Of a stretch of 64,000 bases of DNA, positions 22,181 to 34,514 are shown piece after piece (positions within the stretch are counted from its first letter, which is position 1; the number at the start of each line of letters is the position of its first letter). The stretch comes from Channallabes apus (lineage: Eukaryota; Chordata; Actinopteri; Siluriformes; Clariidae): NCBI GenBank assembly GCA_030522415.1, contig CM060121.1:22727142-22791141 (forward strand), given 5' to 3'. A program made the position numbers and the translations under genes. Below the pieces are notes generated by a model that made no database searches, was not told the origin of the DNA, and saw only the letters and a list, made by a program, of their open reading frames with translations.

Positions 22181-25100
22181 TCTTCTTCTTTGTCTTTCGG
22201 CTGTTCCATTTCAGGGGTCGCCACAGCGAATCATCTGCCTCCATCTAACCCTATCCTCTGCATCCTCTTCTCTCACACCAACTAACTTCATGTCCTCTCT
22301 CACTGCATCCATAAATCTCCTCTTTGGTCTTCCTCTAGACCTCCTGCCTGGCAGTTCCAACCTCAGCATCCTTCTACCGATATATTCACCTTCTCTCTTC
22401 TGAACATGTCCAAACCACCTCAATCTGGCCTCTCTGACTTTATCTCCAAAACATCTCACATGGGTTGTCCCTCTGATGAACTCATTCTTGATCCTATCCA
22501 TCCTTGTCACTCCCAAGGAGAACCTCAACATCTTCAGCTCTGCTACCTCCAACTCTGCCTCCTGTCTTTTCTTCTGTGCCACTGTCTCTAAGCCGTAGAG
22601 CATCGCTGGTCTCACCACTGTCCTGTACACCTTTCCTTTCATTCTCGCTGATACTCTTTTATCGCACAACACACCTGAAACTTTTCTCCACCCACGGTCC
22701 AGAGGAACGGAGAGTGTGGAAAGGAGGTGAAGAGACGAGTACAGGCAGGTTGGAATAACCTGCCTGTACTCGTCACTCTCCGTTCCTCTGGACCGTTGAC
22801 CCTAAGTACTTAAAATCCTGCACCTTCTTTACCTCTGCTCCCTGTATCCTCACAGTTCCTCTTGGGTTCCTCTCATTCACACACATGTATTCAGTCTTGC
22901 TGCGACTAACCTTCATTCCTCTGCTTTCCAGAGCATACCTCCACCTCTCCAAATTTTCTTCCACCTGTTCCCTGCTCTCGCTACAAAGCACAATGTCATC
23001 TGCAAACATCATAGTCCATGGAGACTCCTGTCTAACCTCATCTGTCATCCTGTCCATCACCAAAGCAAACAAAAAGGGGCTCAGAGCCGATCCTTGATGC
23101 AGACCCACCTCCACTTTGAACTCTTCTGTCACACCTACAGCACATCTCACCACTGTCTTACAACTCTCATACATGTCCTGCACCACTCTAACATACTTCT
23201 CTGCCACTCAAGACTTCCTCATACAACACCACAGCTCCACTCTCAGCACCCTGTCGTACGCCTTCTCTAAATCTACAAAGACACAATGCAACTCTTTATT
23301 ACCTTCTCTGTACTTCTCCACCAGCATCCGCAAAGCAAATACTGCATCTGATGTACTCTTTTAGGCATAAAACCATATTGCTGCTCACAAATGCTCCCCT
23401 CTGCCCTTAACCTAGCTTCCACTAGCTTTATGCCTCTGTAATTGCCACAGCTCTGCACATCTCCCTTGTTCTTAAAAATCAGCACCAATACACTTCTCCT
23501 CCATTCTTCTGGAATCCTCTCACTCTCCAAGATCTTGTTAAACAAACTAGTCAGAAACTCTACTGCCACCTCTCCTAAGCACTTCCATACCTCCACAGGT
23601 ATTTCATCAGGACCAACAGCCTTTCCACTCTTCATCCTCTTCAACGCCCTTCTCATCTCACTTTTACTAATATTTGCTACTTCCTGTTCCACAACAGTCA
23701 CCTCTTCTACTCTTTGTTCTCTTCCGTTTTCCTCATTCATCAACTCCTCAAAGTACTCCTTCCATCTTCCCATTACCCTCCTGGCATCTGTCAGTACATT
23801 TCCATCTCTATCTTTAATCACTCTAACCCGCTGCACATCCTTCCCATCTCTATCTCTCTGCCTCGCCAACCTGTACAGATCCACCTCTCCCTCCTTACTG
23901 TCCAACCTAGCATACAAGTCCTCATATGCTTTTTGTTTGGCTGCATCTCCCTGTACTCCTGTCTACTCTCTTCAGTCCTCTCCGAGTCCCACTTCTTCTT
24001 AGCTAGCCTCTTTCTCTGTATGCACTCCTGGACTTCCTCGTTCCACCACCAAGTCTCCTTGTCCACTTTTCCCTTACCTGATGATACATCGAGTACCTGT
24101 CTCCCTGATCACATTGGCTGTAGTTGTCCAGTCAACTGGCAGCACCTCCTGACCACCCAGAGCCTGCCTCAACTCCTCCCTAAAGACTACACAACATTCT
24201 TCCTTTCTCAGCTTCCACCACTTTGTCCTCTGCTCTGCCTTTGTCCTCTTCACCTTCCTCACCACCAGGGTTATTTTACACACCACCATTCTGTGTTGTC
24301 TGGCTACACTCTCCCCTACCAACACTTTGCAGTCACTGATCTCTTTCAGATTACAATGTCGACACAAGATGTAGTCCACCTGAGTGCTTCTGCCTCCACT
24401 CTTACATGTCACCATATGTTCCTGTCTCTTCTGGAAGAAACTATTTACTGCCATTATTATAAACTGCCATTTCCATCCTCTTTGCAAAGTCCATCACCAT
24501 CTGTCCTTCTACATTCCTGTCCTGAAGACCAAACCTGCCCATCACATTTTCATCACCTCTGTTCCCTTCCCCAACATGTCCATTGGCGTCTGCACCAATC
24601 ACCACTCTCACCTCTGGGGATGCTCTGCATTACTTCATCTAACTCACTCCAGAATGTCTCCTTCTCTTCTAACTCACATCCTACCTGTGGGGCATAACCA
24701 CTAACAACATTGAACATTACCCCTTCAATATCCAGCTTTAGACTCATCAACCTGTCTGATACTCTTTTCACCTCTAGAACATTCCTAACAAATTCCTCTT
24801 TCAGAATAACTCCTATTCCATTTCTTTTCCTATCCACACCATGGTAAAACAATTTGAACCCTGATCCTAAGCTTCTAGCCTTGCTACCTTTCCACCAGGT
24901 CTCCTGGACACACAATATATCCACCTTTCTTCTCAGCATCATATCAACAAACTCTCTTGCCTTCCCTGTCATGGTCCCAACATTCAAGGTTCCTACTTTC
25001 ACTTCTAAACTCTTGCCTTTCCTTTTCTCTCTCTGATTTCGAACACGTCTTCCTCCTCTTCTTTTTCGACCAACAGTAGCCCAATTTCCACCGGCACCCT

Positions 25101-25300
25101 ATAGGTCAACAGCACTGGTGGCGGTCGTTGTTAACCTGGGCTGCGACCGATCCGGTATGGAAATTATATTTCTCATTCGCATCACTGATTTGGCAAGTGT
25201 TTTTACGTCGGATGCCTTTCCTGACACAACCCTCTGCATTTATCCAGACTTGGGACTGGCACAAGAAGACACTGGATTGCGCCCCCCCATGGTTGCATAG
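22181..25300 (-). mobile_element. RTE-type LINE, nearly full length
   Basis: A non-LTR retrotransposon of about 3.1 kb in antisense orientation, flanked by an 11-bp duplication CACAGCTCTCT (22170-22180, 25301-25311). The 3' end (left side) is a TCTTCTTCTT-type tail followed by TTTCGGCTGTTCC, characteristic of fish RTE elements. The full extent including the 5' region suggests a young or complete insertion. The coding region is broken. Confidence 0.9.
22211..25002 (-). pseudogene. RTE LINE polyprotein (endonuclease and reverse transcriptase), broken
   Basis: The minus strand from 25002 begins MKVGTLNVGTMTGKAREFVD, the start of an APE-type endonuclease (VQETWWKG, GIGVILKE). Next come an RNase-like linker (24066-23818) and the reverse transcriptase: GPDEIPVEVWK (23917-23273), LHQGSALSPFLFALVMDRM and the catalytic MMFADDIVLC (23207-22773). 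The C-terminus reads RWFGHVQKREGEYIGRRML (22672-22211). Several frameshifts separate the pieces, and a fold-back inversion at 22694-22796 destroys the region after STVQRNGE. Confidence 0.9.
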
Positions 25301-25311
25301 CACAGCTCTCT

Positions 25312-25840
25312 GAGGTCTTTTAATAATGTGCTAAGCACTGTCACTCTCTCTCTTTCAGTTGCACTCTCTTATCCGAATGGTAAGCATTCACACACACATT
25401 CCATTAAAAGAACAATAAGTTAATTGTAGCAGGGTTAACCCAGTTAACCCACAGTGCATTTTGCAAGAAAAAGTTATACAGGCACTTTTTTGTAGACTGT
25501 CCACATAGTGCATGTGCTTTTAATTTTACATGCTTATTTTTTCACAATTTATTTTCCCACTTTCTTTTACCAGTTAATTTTGTTTTATGTAACTGTACAG
25601 GTAATGCATATTTTTTCCCCCTGATTTTTGCTTTCATGTAATTTCCATAATATTCACATGCTGTTGTGTGTTTATATGCGTTCACCAGGGCATTTTCAGG
25701 CTATTTCAGATACATGATTTTTCTGAAAGATGAAGAAGTTAACACTAGGAATTCTGCACTGGAGATTTCAAATAAAGTTTTTGTTTTGAGTAAAATCAAT
25801 TAAATATCTTATTAGAAGACTTAACAGTTAATATATACAC
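25312..25840. other. Continuation of decayed repeat; otherwise unannotated
   Basis: 25312-25385 continues the repeat interrupted by the RTE LINE. The rest is AT-rich with no recognised feature. Confidence 0.4.
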
Positions 25841-25990
25841 TACCAGTTAAAAATTCGGACAGACATAATTCCATGGACATGATTTTAATTTCTTTTTACA
25901 CTGTAAAACAATACTGAAGGTATCCAAAATATGGAATAATCTTCTTTGAACAGTTGATATTGAGATTTGTCTGCCAGGCAAAGACCTCAA
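25841..25990. mobile_element. Tc1-type terminal fragment
   Basis: CACTACCAGTTAAAAATTCG at 25848 resembles the ACAGTACCAGTCAAAAGTTT end seen intact at 38000. The right half is missing. Confidence 0.55.
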
Positions 25991-26184
25991 GGTTGAGCCC
26001 AGGCTCCTAATTCGGAGCACGCAAAGTACGCAATTGCTTGGCGCCGCGAGCTTTAGGGCCCCTACTGGCCACAAGCTGTTAACTCATTCATAGATTGCTT
26101 TTAATATCATTTATTATTTTGTCCGTCTCCATCGTTCTTGTGAATTTAGTGCAATTGTTCTCCAAGCCCATCAATCAATTAGTG

Positions 26185-26360
26185 GAGTGGTTTCCAGGGT
26201 GCAATTTTTTTATTTAGTAGCGAATATGATTTCAAATGTAGCGAACTACAATACTTCAAACAAGTATTAATTTTACTTAAGTAAAAGTAAAATTACAAGT
26301 ACACAAAAACTACTCAATTACAGTAATGCGAGTAAATATAATTTAAATTATATTTTTGTG
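26185..26360 (-). mobile_element. Tol2-like hAT terminal fragment
   Basis: The sequence CAAGTATTAATTTTACTTAA then AGTAAAATTAC and ACTCAATTACAGTAATGCGA is the reverse complement of the left end of the Tol2-like element at 46932. Only one end remains. Confidence 0.6.
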
Positions 26361-26956
26361 GTTCAATGCAGTTTTGCTAAGTTATGCCATTTTTTAAAGA
26401 GAAGGGCTTTTTTAGCTGCTCTATGAAAATTTAAGTCTATTTCTGATTATTAAACATTAACACTAGAATTACCGACTTTTTTATTTTCTGGTGCAAGGCC
26501 CGAGGTGTTATTCACCCCTGCTGAGATTTTCACAGGTCTTCATCTTGATTCTCCTCAATCCATTGTTGTGCAAACCACCCATTACCTGTAAAGCCTGGCA
26601 CATTTGCATTTGTTTACTCAGAGTAGCTCAGATCCAAGGCAGATCCAAACCTCTGTGTGTGACATGGAGACCTTCAGAAATGCCTGTCGTATCTATACAA
26701 AATATCCCCCACATTCACTGACATGCAAATATTAAAGACACACATTCACAATATATAGAACCACAAGTGTGTTATAAAAAACTGAATGAAGAGTTGCTAA
26801 TACATGAATAAAACAAAAACTTGATAACACTTCAGTCTCCGATGTATGTTTGTACACAAATGTCATAAGCTGAGTGAAGTTATGGTCCATGCTTTTTGAC
26901 ATGTTGGTACACATACAGAATAAAATTATGTCATTTCATGTGTATTGAAAAATATT

Positions 26957-26957
<1 letters not shown>

Positions 26958-26989
<32 letters not shown>
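26958..26989. repeat. (GT)n microsatellite
   Basis: About 16 GT units within the left part of the piggyBac element. Confidence 0.95.
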
Positions 26990-26993
<4 letters not shown>

Positions 26994-27889
26994 ATGTGTA
27001 TGTATAAATAGAGTGTATGTATATTATGTACAGAGTGGATATATAAATACACATACAACACTGTGGATCTTTATGGACAGGCACGCAATGTAATGACAGG
27101 GATTGACAAGAACTAATATTGCATATGAGTTGTGTTTGTTAGTCTATGTGTGTGGAGTCAGCTGCAGGGACAGCTTTTGGAAGGAAAGACCTTCTGAATC
27201 TCTCCTGGTTGGGGGTTGGGGAGCAGTGAGCAGAGAGTGTGGAAGCAGTGTGAAGTGTAGAGGACTGTGAAGTAGACGAAGTGTCTGAGGTGAAACAGAG
27301 GTGGGGGTAGGGGTGCCTGTAGCAGATATTGGGGGCTGCATGAGTGAGGGCAGTATGGTGGAAAGGCATGGGGCAGATGTATCAAACCTGTTGAACAAGT
27401 GATTTAGTTCATTTGCCCACCTCACATCCCCCACAACCAGAGAGTTCTGTTCTTTGTGTGCCAGTGTGCCCTCTGATTGCTCTTCTAACCAAGGAACTCT
27501 GTTGCCGATTCATGCAGCAAAATGCAATCAGAGGGCAATTGGCACTTTTGGCAGTGTTCCATTGCGATGGCATTGATGGCAGTATGGCAGATACTGTAAT
27601 GCAATTAGGCCGACCTTTCTCAACATATGAATGCTGTAGAGGTGGCCAAAAGGTGTGATGCTGTCCATTGTGACTGTATATGTAAGGGAGTGGCATTGCA
27701 TTGACTACAGCACAGTGCTGTGCATAAAAGCAGACGGACCCAGGCGGGAGAATCATTTCTCAACATTCTTTGAGAATAATTTCTCAGCATTTCTGAGAAT
27801 GCACATCAGGATGGCCTCTGTATCACTGCCACGCAGGAAGAACCTCTCCGCGGCACTGTGTGGGTAGAGCAGGACATTGAAGTGCCCAG

Positions 27890-30199
27890 TGCAGTGGCAA
27901 ATCTGTGGGAATGCTGCAGACCATCAGGGAGTGTACGGTCCATCAAGCCCGCAGAACAGAGCCGGACTGGAATTTTGCAATTCATGAACTGATGGCATTC
28001 ATTTCAATTCTGTTTGTAAGAGCAATCATGTCCCGTTGGTGCCATTGTCGATTGCTGGTCAGAAAACTTTCTGGTGCCAGTAATCAAAGAGACAATGCCC
28101 CGAAATAGATTCATTTCAATTACAGCTGTTCCCTACCAAGGTTCGTTGTCCATTCACACAGTATATCAAATTGTCTATCAAATTGAACCAAATTGCCTAT
28201 CACAGCTATGCTGATGATACCCAACTTTATCTAGCCTTATCTCCAAATGACGACAGCCCCATAGACTCCCTCTACCAATGCATTGATGAAATTAACAGTT
28301 AGATGTGCCAGAATTTTGAATGAATGAATGCCTTTATTGTCACTATATGTTACATATACAATATATTATATGTTTCTTCAATTAAATAAGGAGAAAACTG
28401 AGGTCATTGCATTTGGAAACATAGATGAAGCTCTGAAGGTGAATGCATACCTTCACTCTAGGGGTCAGATAATTAAAAATCAAGTCAAGAATCGTGGGGT
28501 GATTCTAGAGACAGACCTTAGTTTCAGTAGTCATGTCAAAGCAGTAACTAAATCAGCATACTATCATCTCAAAAACATTGCAAGAATTAGATGTTTTGTT
28601 TCCAATCAAGACTTGGAGAAACTTGTCCATGCCTTTATCACCAGCAGGGTAGATTATTGTAATGGTCTCCTCACCGGCCTCCCCAAGAAGACCATTAGAC
28701 AGCTGCAGCTCATCCAGAAGGCTGCTGCCAGGATTCTAACTAGAACCAGAAAATCTGAGCACATCACACCAGTCCTCAGGTCCTTACACTGGCTTCCTGT
28801 AACATTTAGGATAGATTTTAAAGTACTTTTACTTGTTTATAAATCACTTAATGACCTAGGACCTAAATACATTACAGATATGCTCATTGAATATAAACCT
28901 AACAGACCACTCAGATCATTAGGATCGAGTCAGTTAGAAATACCAAGGGTTCACACAAAATAAGGGGAGTCCACCTTTAGCCATTATGCTGCCCGTAGTT
29001 GGAACCAGCTTCCAGAAGAGATCAGATGTGCTAAAACATTAGTCACATTTAAATCTAGACTCAAAACTCATCTGTTTAGCTGTGCGGTTATTCAATGAGC
29101 ACCGTGCTACGTTCGAACCGATTGCATTATTTTGTTTTTATAATATCTTAAACTTTTTTATTTTTAAATTATGTTTTAATTAATTTAAATTAGTTTATAG
29201 TTTTATTGCAAACTGTTTTTATTTTTATTTTAAATAAAATGTTAAAAGTTTTCGTTAAAAAAGTTTTATTGCTATTCATTTTATGATTATTTTCTATACA
29301 AATAAATTTGCCTTGCCTTGCCTATATCGCAACCAAGGCAGACAAATTTGGGATCAAGTTCTGGATGGCCACGGATTAGGAGACCAAATATGTCTGCAAT
29401 GCATCTCCTTACTTGGGAAAGGACCCCAATCATCAGAAGGGAGAGAGGCTGACAGAGAATGTGGTCATGAATCTGATGGAGCCATTTTTGGATGATGGGA
29501 GAAATGTCACGATGGACAATTTCTTTACTTCACTGTCATTGTCGCACAGACTGCTGAAGCGCAAAATAATGCTACTGGGCACGGTGAAAAAAGGCCGGCG
29601 TGATCTTCCTCAACTTGCAAAAGACACTGCACAGTGAGAGGTATTCTCCACTTCAGTGTTCAGAAGTGGCAGTGTCCCCTTGACAATTTATGCACCTAAA
29701 AAAACAAGACTGTGTGTGTTCTAAGTTTCATGCACCAAGACATGACGATCGGTGACGGCAGAAAGAGGAAACCCAACACGAATGTGTGTATAATTTTACA
29801 CAAGTGCTACAATGTTTTCTGATGTGTACTATACAGACCTATAGAAAAAAGCACATATACTCATGACTCTCTCTCTCTCTGCTTTTACGGTGTGGTGAAT
29901 GCCTACATTTTGTACAAGGCATGTACAGGGTGGACAGGCAAAAGAAGATTGTTTCTGAGTCTTCTAGCTAAGGAACTCCGTTGCCGAGGAAACATTGGTA
30001 CAAGGAAACATTGGCACAGAGGCAGGCTGTTGAAGCTGCTGCAGCTGCTGTGCCAGAGACTGTACAGACAACACAGTGCCAGGTGCAAGAGAGCTGCAAC
30101 AGGAAACGCAGCAGGTTTACCTGTACAAAATGTCAGAAATTCACCTGTGCCAAATGCAGGGACGATGGATACTGGGTCTGCAAAAGCTGTAAAGTTTGA
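27890..30199 (+). pseudogene. piggyBac transposase (PGBD4-like), broken
   Basis: The plus strand reads DWNFAIHELMAFISILFVRA (about 27970), the start of the DDE_Tnp_1_7 domain. FPTKVRCPFTQYI follows at about 28128-28166 and, after the L2 insertion, resumes directly as ATKADKFGIKFWMAT at about 29329. The catalytic region VTMDNFFTSLSLSHRLLKRK lies around 29505-29565. A cysteine-rich C-terminal finger (FTCTKCQKFTCAKCRDDGYW) ends at 30199. Stops and frameshifts lie between the blocks, so no active protein is possible. Confidence 0.8.
28168..29322 (+). mobile_element. 5'-truncated L2-type LINE inside the piggyBac element
   Basis: It begins just before the catalytic YADDTQLY of reverse transcriptase (about 28205) and continues with LNKEKTEVIAFGN, HAFITSRVDYCNGLLTGLP and LHWLPVTFRIDFKVLLLVYK to the C-terminal WNQLPEEIR. 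It ends in a TTGCCTTGCCTTGCC tail, typical of fish L2 3' ends. TATATC lies on both sides (28162-28167, 29323-29328), the likely target duplication. A short extra insert at about 28318-28375 interrupts the ORF between CQNF and LQLNKEK. Confidence 0.88.
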
Positions 30200-30484
30200 A
30201 ACACTTTAAAATAAAACAGACTGGTGTATCCATATATTGTGAATGTGTGTCTTTTGTATAAATACGGCAGGCATTTCTGAAGGTTTTCATGTCACACACA
30301 AAGTTTCGGCCTGCCTTGGTTTAAGCTAACAAATGCAAATGTGCCAGGCCTCACAGGTAATGGGTGTGTTTTCAGAACAAAAGCAGGGGAACAATTGAGC
30401 TGACGGCATGTTAAAAAACTCAGCAGGGGTACTAGTAGGTGTGAGGTCCAGGGAATTTATGCAGATTTGCGCAGACCTGGTAAA

Positions 30485-30860
30485 TTAAAATTATGTTTTA
30501 AAAAAGATAATCACATTTCTATATGAATAATGAGTAGATAAAATGGATTAGATGGAACAGCCCTTGTCAAAGGTTGATGAGTGTCTGAGAAATGGTCTTG
30601 TAACATCTGTGCACTGAATATTTCATCCATGTGTGAGTTGAGTTGTCCCTTTGCTCCCCTGCAGGAAAGAGGTTGTATTTATAATTATGTGAAAGTAAAA
30701 TTTTGAGAAGCTACGTCCTTATCATCTATACCATCTTATCATGTATACAGGGTCACAGGGGGCCTGGAGCTTATACCAGGAGATTTGGGGCACAAGGCGG
30801 TACCACCCACTAACATTCACATGCTATGGGGCAATTTGGAAATGCCAGTTAGCCCAGTGT
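30485..30860. repeat. Duplicated genomic segment, copy 2, with SINE remnant
   Basis: Matches 8517-9175 (blocks ATGCACTGAATATTTCATCC-like, then GGTCTTG, then TTTGCTCCC). The SINE fragment at about 30720-30858 lies at the same junction (GAGAAGCTAC) as the SINE at 9047. It has lost its 5' half. Confidence 0.6.
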
Positions 30861-31790
30861 AGCATACAAATTTCCCCCTAAGAGCTCCAACTTCACAGTG
30901 CTCCACAAGTTATGCACTCTCCCCTCTTTTTCCACATTTATTAAATCCTGCTTATTCAAAAATTACATTACACTTGTTAATACAGTGCTTGCTAAATACC
31001 AACATAACTGCATCATATGGCTTTTTGGATCCTTAATTAAAGGCAGTGCCATAAGAAAATATATTCTGTGTTGTCATCATCACCCTTACACAAAAAAGCA
31101 TTCGCCTGGTATTCTTGTGAATGCTTTTTCAGTCCTCATGTAATTCTAAAGCACTTTTCTAAGCGCTTCATCCATTTTGCCTATTTGCCAAAAAGTAAAA
31201 TTTGAATTGATTGGTTCTAGCTGTGAGGCTACGATGAGGTCTCCTGATTTCCCTGCAGCCCTTTTTTGTTGTATTTGGAAACATTTTTCCCCCTACAATA
31301 GTTCATATTATGTTTCTTGCTCTAGCCAATTCATTCTTGCTGCAGAAGTGCTGTCAAGTGCTGCAGAACCTTCACGTCTACCTGATCACAACAGCTAATA
31401 ACATTCCAACAGCATCTAATCCACTTTGGCAGCCACATTTAATCAGGCTAATAGGCCGCACTTTATAGAACAGTGTCGAACAGTTATGCAGAATTTATGC
31501 ATCAGTTAGTTCTTACAAGGCTTTTCAAGATCGGTGATAATAGACTGTAAAAATCCTGTTTAACTATATGTTTCACATACATGTTAACATACAGGTTGTT
31601 TAACTATACAGTATGTATCACATACATTATTCTCAACCTGTGACAAATGTACACATACCATGGCTATTCCTATTATGGACAGGTAAGCGACAAATCCACT
31701 TCTTGTCAAGCTGTATTTACTGCACATACTCTGGCTCCAATGTCGCTACTGTGGTTTAAATTTGTGAAAACCTCCATTTCAACTACAAAT
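30861..31790. other. Unannotated DNA
   Basis: No coding, repeat or RNA feature was recognised in this 0.9-kb stretch. Confidence 0.4.
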
Positions 31791-31794
31791 TAAA

Positions 31795-31865
31795 TTCAAT
31801 TCAATTCAGTTTTATTTGTATAGCGCTTTTAACAATTGACATTGTCTCAAAACAGCTTTACACAA
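31795..31865 (-). repeat. Retroelement 3'-end fragment
   Basis: TTTTATTTGTATAGCGCTTT then TAACAATTGACATTG is the antisense of the AAAGCGCTATACAAATAAAA 3' end seen at 40490-40545. It is a short, common fish retroelement tail. Confidence 0.6.
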
Positions 31866-32267
31866 TCAAAAGAACTATTTAAGTTTGTGTGGAATGTGAA
31901 TGTGTATGAATCAAAATGTTCAGATAGTCCCTGCACAAAGGCATTCAAAAACACAGAGAGAAGAAGCCCATGTTGTCCAGTTATATTGTGAACTTTATAT
32001 GAATGAAAAAATGCTGACAAAAACTGAATTTGCCTGGATTTGTAATACAATATATTTTTCATAGATTATGTAAAAAAAAACGTATACAGATACCATGATC
32101 ATTGCATTAATACCACAAAACATTAACTCATTAACATTGATTCTCAGTGATACACGTGGGGAGCAAACTCCTCTCTGTCTGGTCCAACCCCAGAAAAGCT
32201 AACAAAGAGCAAACCGCTGAAAAAAGAATATGTTGGCAATGATAGAATTTCACCAGAACACTCATTG

Positions 32268-32560
32268 CAACAAAGTCCGCCATGCACTGGGACCAGCAAG
32301 CAAAGAACCCAATGCCGCCAATTCATCTTCTAAACTCCCCAGATACCAATCTGATTGAACACCCATATGATGTGCAGACAAACATGTCAGATCCATGGAG
32401 GACCCACCCTACATTGCTGCCAGACACCACAGCACACCCCCAGAGGCCTTGTGGAGTCACACACCAAGTCTCCAGAGCTGCCCAGATGGCACAATGGGAT
32501 GACACAATACATGGCATAATTTTTTGCATTGTAATGTTATGGCTGATCAGTGTATATTAA
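32268..32560 (+). mobile_element. 3' remnant of a Tc1-like element (copy 1 of 3)
   Basis: The plus strand reads LLNSPDTNLIEHPYDV, a degraded PDLNPIEHLWDV motif carrying the third catalytic residue. It ends with the terminal CTGATCAGTGTATA at about 32545-32558. Related remnants lie at 38862-39010 and 42530-42847. Confidence 0.65.
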
Positions 32561-32924
32561 AAGTTACAGTATATTAGTTACTATTAGTAACTAAGATTGG
32601 CTTAAAATTATGAAATTCTATTACTTATAAATGTCTTATTCAGATGTACTTTTTTAGAGATGTAAGTTAAAGTAAAAGCTACAGGATAATGCTATGAATG
32701 ATTCTGCTGTGAGACATAGGTTATTCTTTTTGTTTTAGTTTGACTTGTACCACTTGAAAACAGAGAGGAAGAAGTGGAATGGGATGATGGAGAAACTAAA
32801 GAGCAGACATAAAAGGCTGGGGGAGCCTTGATTGCCAAATAAGACTGTAACAAATGTAGGTTTACTGTTATTTGTATTGTTATTCATCCATTTTTCATCC
32901 TAAGACACTCTAATAACAGCCAGT

Positions 32925-33980
32925 GCAGCCAAAGCTCACAATTCCAGCCTGCACCCAGGTTTGGTTTTGCTTGAACACCAGTGGAGTGAATCACACTGCA
33001 TGAAGAACAAGATACAGTATTAGCTATGTTTCCTCTTCCACCACATGGCACTGTATACTGTGAGGCAATTTATTATGGATTTTTTTTTAGATAACTTACT
33101 ATGAATGTCTTCTTTCCCATTTGCATAATTGTTTGTGATAGAAGAAAAGTAAAATAGATATTCAGAGTCCATGTTATTGAGAATCTTCTTCTGTACCTCC
33201 TGCAGGGTTTTAGGTGGTGACAGATCCGCTGGTCTCCACATGATGAACTTTTACAAAGATGCTTTTCTATAATGAACCATGCTGGAAAACGCAGCTTAGC
33301 CTGACCAGCTATCAGGAACAAAAACACAGGCCCAAGTAAGCAAACTGGCAAATCCTCTTTAATAGCTGGGTATTCCAGCTTTCGTATTACATGACAAGAG
33401 ATTTAAGTTGTGTTATTTTTGCAAGCTTGTCTATAATGTTGTGTTAATGTGTGGTTGCCCAGAAGATCAAAGCATGTGTGTGTGCAGTGGTTATGAGAGT
33501 AGTTCAGAAACTTTAAATCTCCAAGCACACCAGCAGAATACTTTATTTCCATTTTACAAAATTTTTACAAAGGGGCTAAAAATTAAAAACGTAAACTCTT
33601 CTCCTGGGGGTTATAACAGTTCTTAAGCAAGGAGTAGTTTGATTCTTTTTTTTTTTTTTTTTAAATCACTGTAATACAGTACATTACAAACGATAAGCAT
33701 TTAGTCCACTGTGATGCATACTCATATTCAGAACTGAACCAAATCCTATGACTCACACTTCAGTGCCAGAATTGTTGATTGCTGCAAGGCACACTGGCAT
33801 GACAAAACGGGTGACATTCACTGAAGAGTCTAGGTTGACTAGTGCAATGTCATAAAGTAGGTGCTCTCATTATAGTTTTTGGGAAATGTAATCTTTGTAG
33901 CATTGTTTGTCTGCATATTAGCTGTACTCATAGCCATACTTTGCATTCCTAGATAAATTGTGATATCACTTGCAGTAATG
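32925..33980 (-). pseudogene. Broken third copy of the serine protease gene
   Basis: Three exon-like blocks match the two intact neighbours in order on the minus strand. Block 4 (about 33729-33980) reads ITASDITIYLGMQSM and, after a frameshift, DIALVNLDSSVNVTRFVMPV, then CLAA. Block 5 (about 33105-33225) reads SPPKTLQEVQKKILNN, then SSITNN. Block 6 (about 32925-33012) is a degraded active-site exon: the GDSGGP region is altered and GCRLELALA-type frames replace [11 protein letters not shown]. No signal-peptide exon or His exon was found; a LINE lies in the upstream region. Confidence 0.75.
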
Positions 33981-34123
33981 CTGAAAAAAAGATATATTGA
34001 GGAGGATGATATTATGTACTTTGTCACTATCCATACCATAACTTATGTTTTCAATAAATGTTAATAAGAACCCACTTACAATAAACTATTGGTTCATGTG
34101 CCACATGATCAAAACATAATACA

Positions 34124-34500
34124 CAGTACCAGTAAAACATTTGGACACATTTTAATTCAAAGGTATTTTCTGATTTTTATTTATTTATACATTGTAAAAC
34201 AATGCTGAAATCATTCTAAATGCAATAATTTCTTTTAGACAGTTGATATATGTATTTGCTATCGGAGGCGCTGTTAATGGTGTTTTTGACAGCAGCAGAG
34301 GTAAGTTTTGGTCTTGCTTGGTCTTCATGAGAGCCAGGTTCAGTGCATTTGCAAACCCATCACCCATGGTGCTTGATGGGTTTTGCAAATGCACTTGACA
34401 ATACAAGAACTATTCCAGAAAAGCTGACCTTCATGTATTAAAATAAATCTCCAGTATTGTTCCACAATGTAGAAAATAAATAGCTAAAAAATACCATCAT
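34124..34500. mobile_element. Tc1-type MITE, right end lost
   Basis: It starts CAGTACCAGTAAAACATTTG after the intron-like sequence AATAAACTATTGG. The inner part shares GCATTTGCAAACCCATC and similar blocks with the complete MITE at 38000-38461. It sits at the same place relative to the protease pseudogene's exon 4 as that MITE does in the intact gene. Confidence 0.65.
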
Positions 34501-34514
34501 ACGCATCAAATTGC

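Larger units (their letters stand above)
26461..30484 (+). mobile_element. piggyBac-like transposon, decayed
   Basis: The left end CACTAGAATTACCGAC follows TTAA (26457-26460), the piggyBac target. The right end is degenerate but reaches TTAA at 30485-30488. An inner inverted block pairs CACCCCTGCTGAG (about 26514) with CTCAGCAGGGGT (about 30419). A broken piggyBac transposase lies inside on the plus strand and is interrupted by an L2 LINE. Confidence 0.75.

Noticed and set aside
23714..24697. 327-aa plus-strand ORF
   Set aside because: It is the antisense of the RTE LINE linker/endonuclease region. The real coding frames are on the minus strand.
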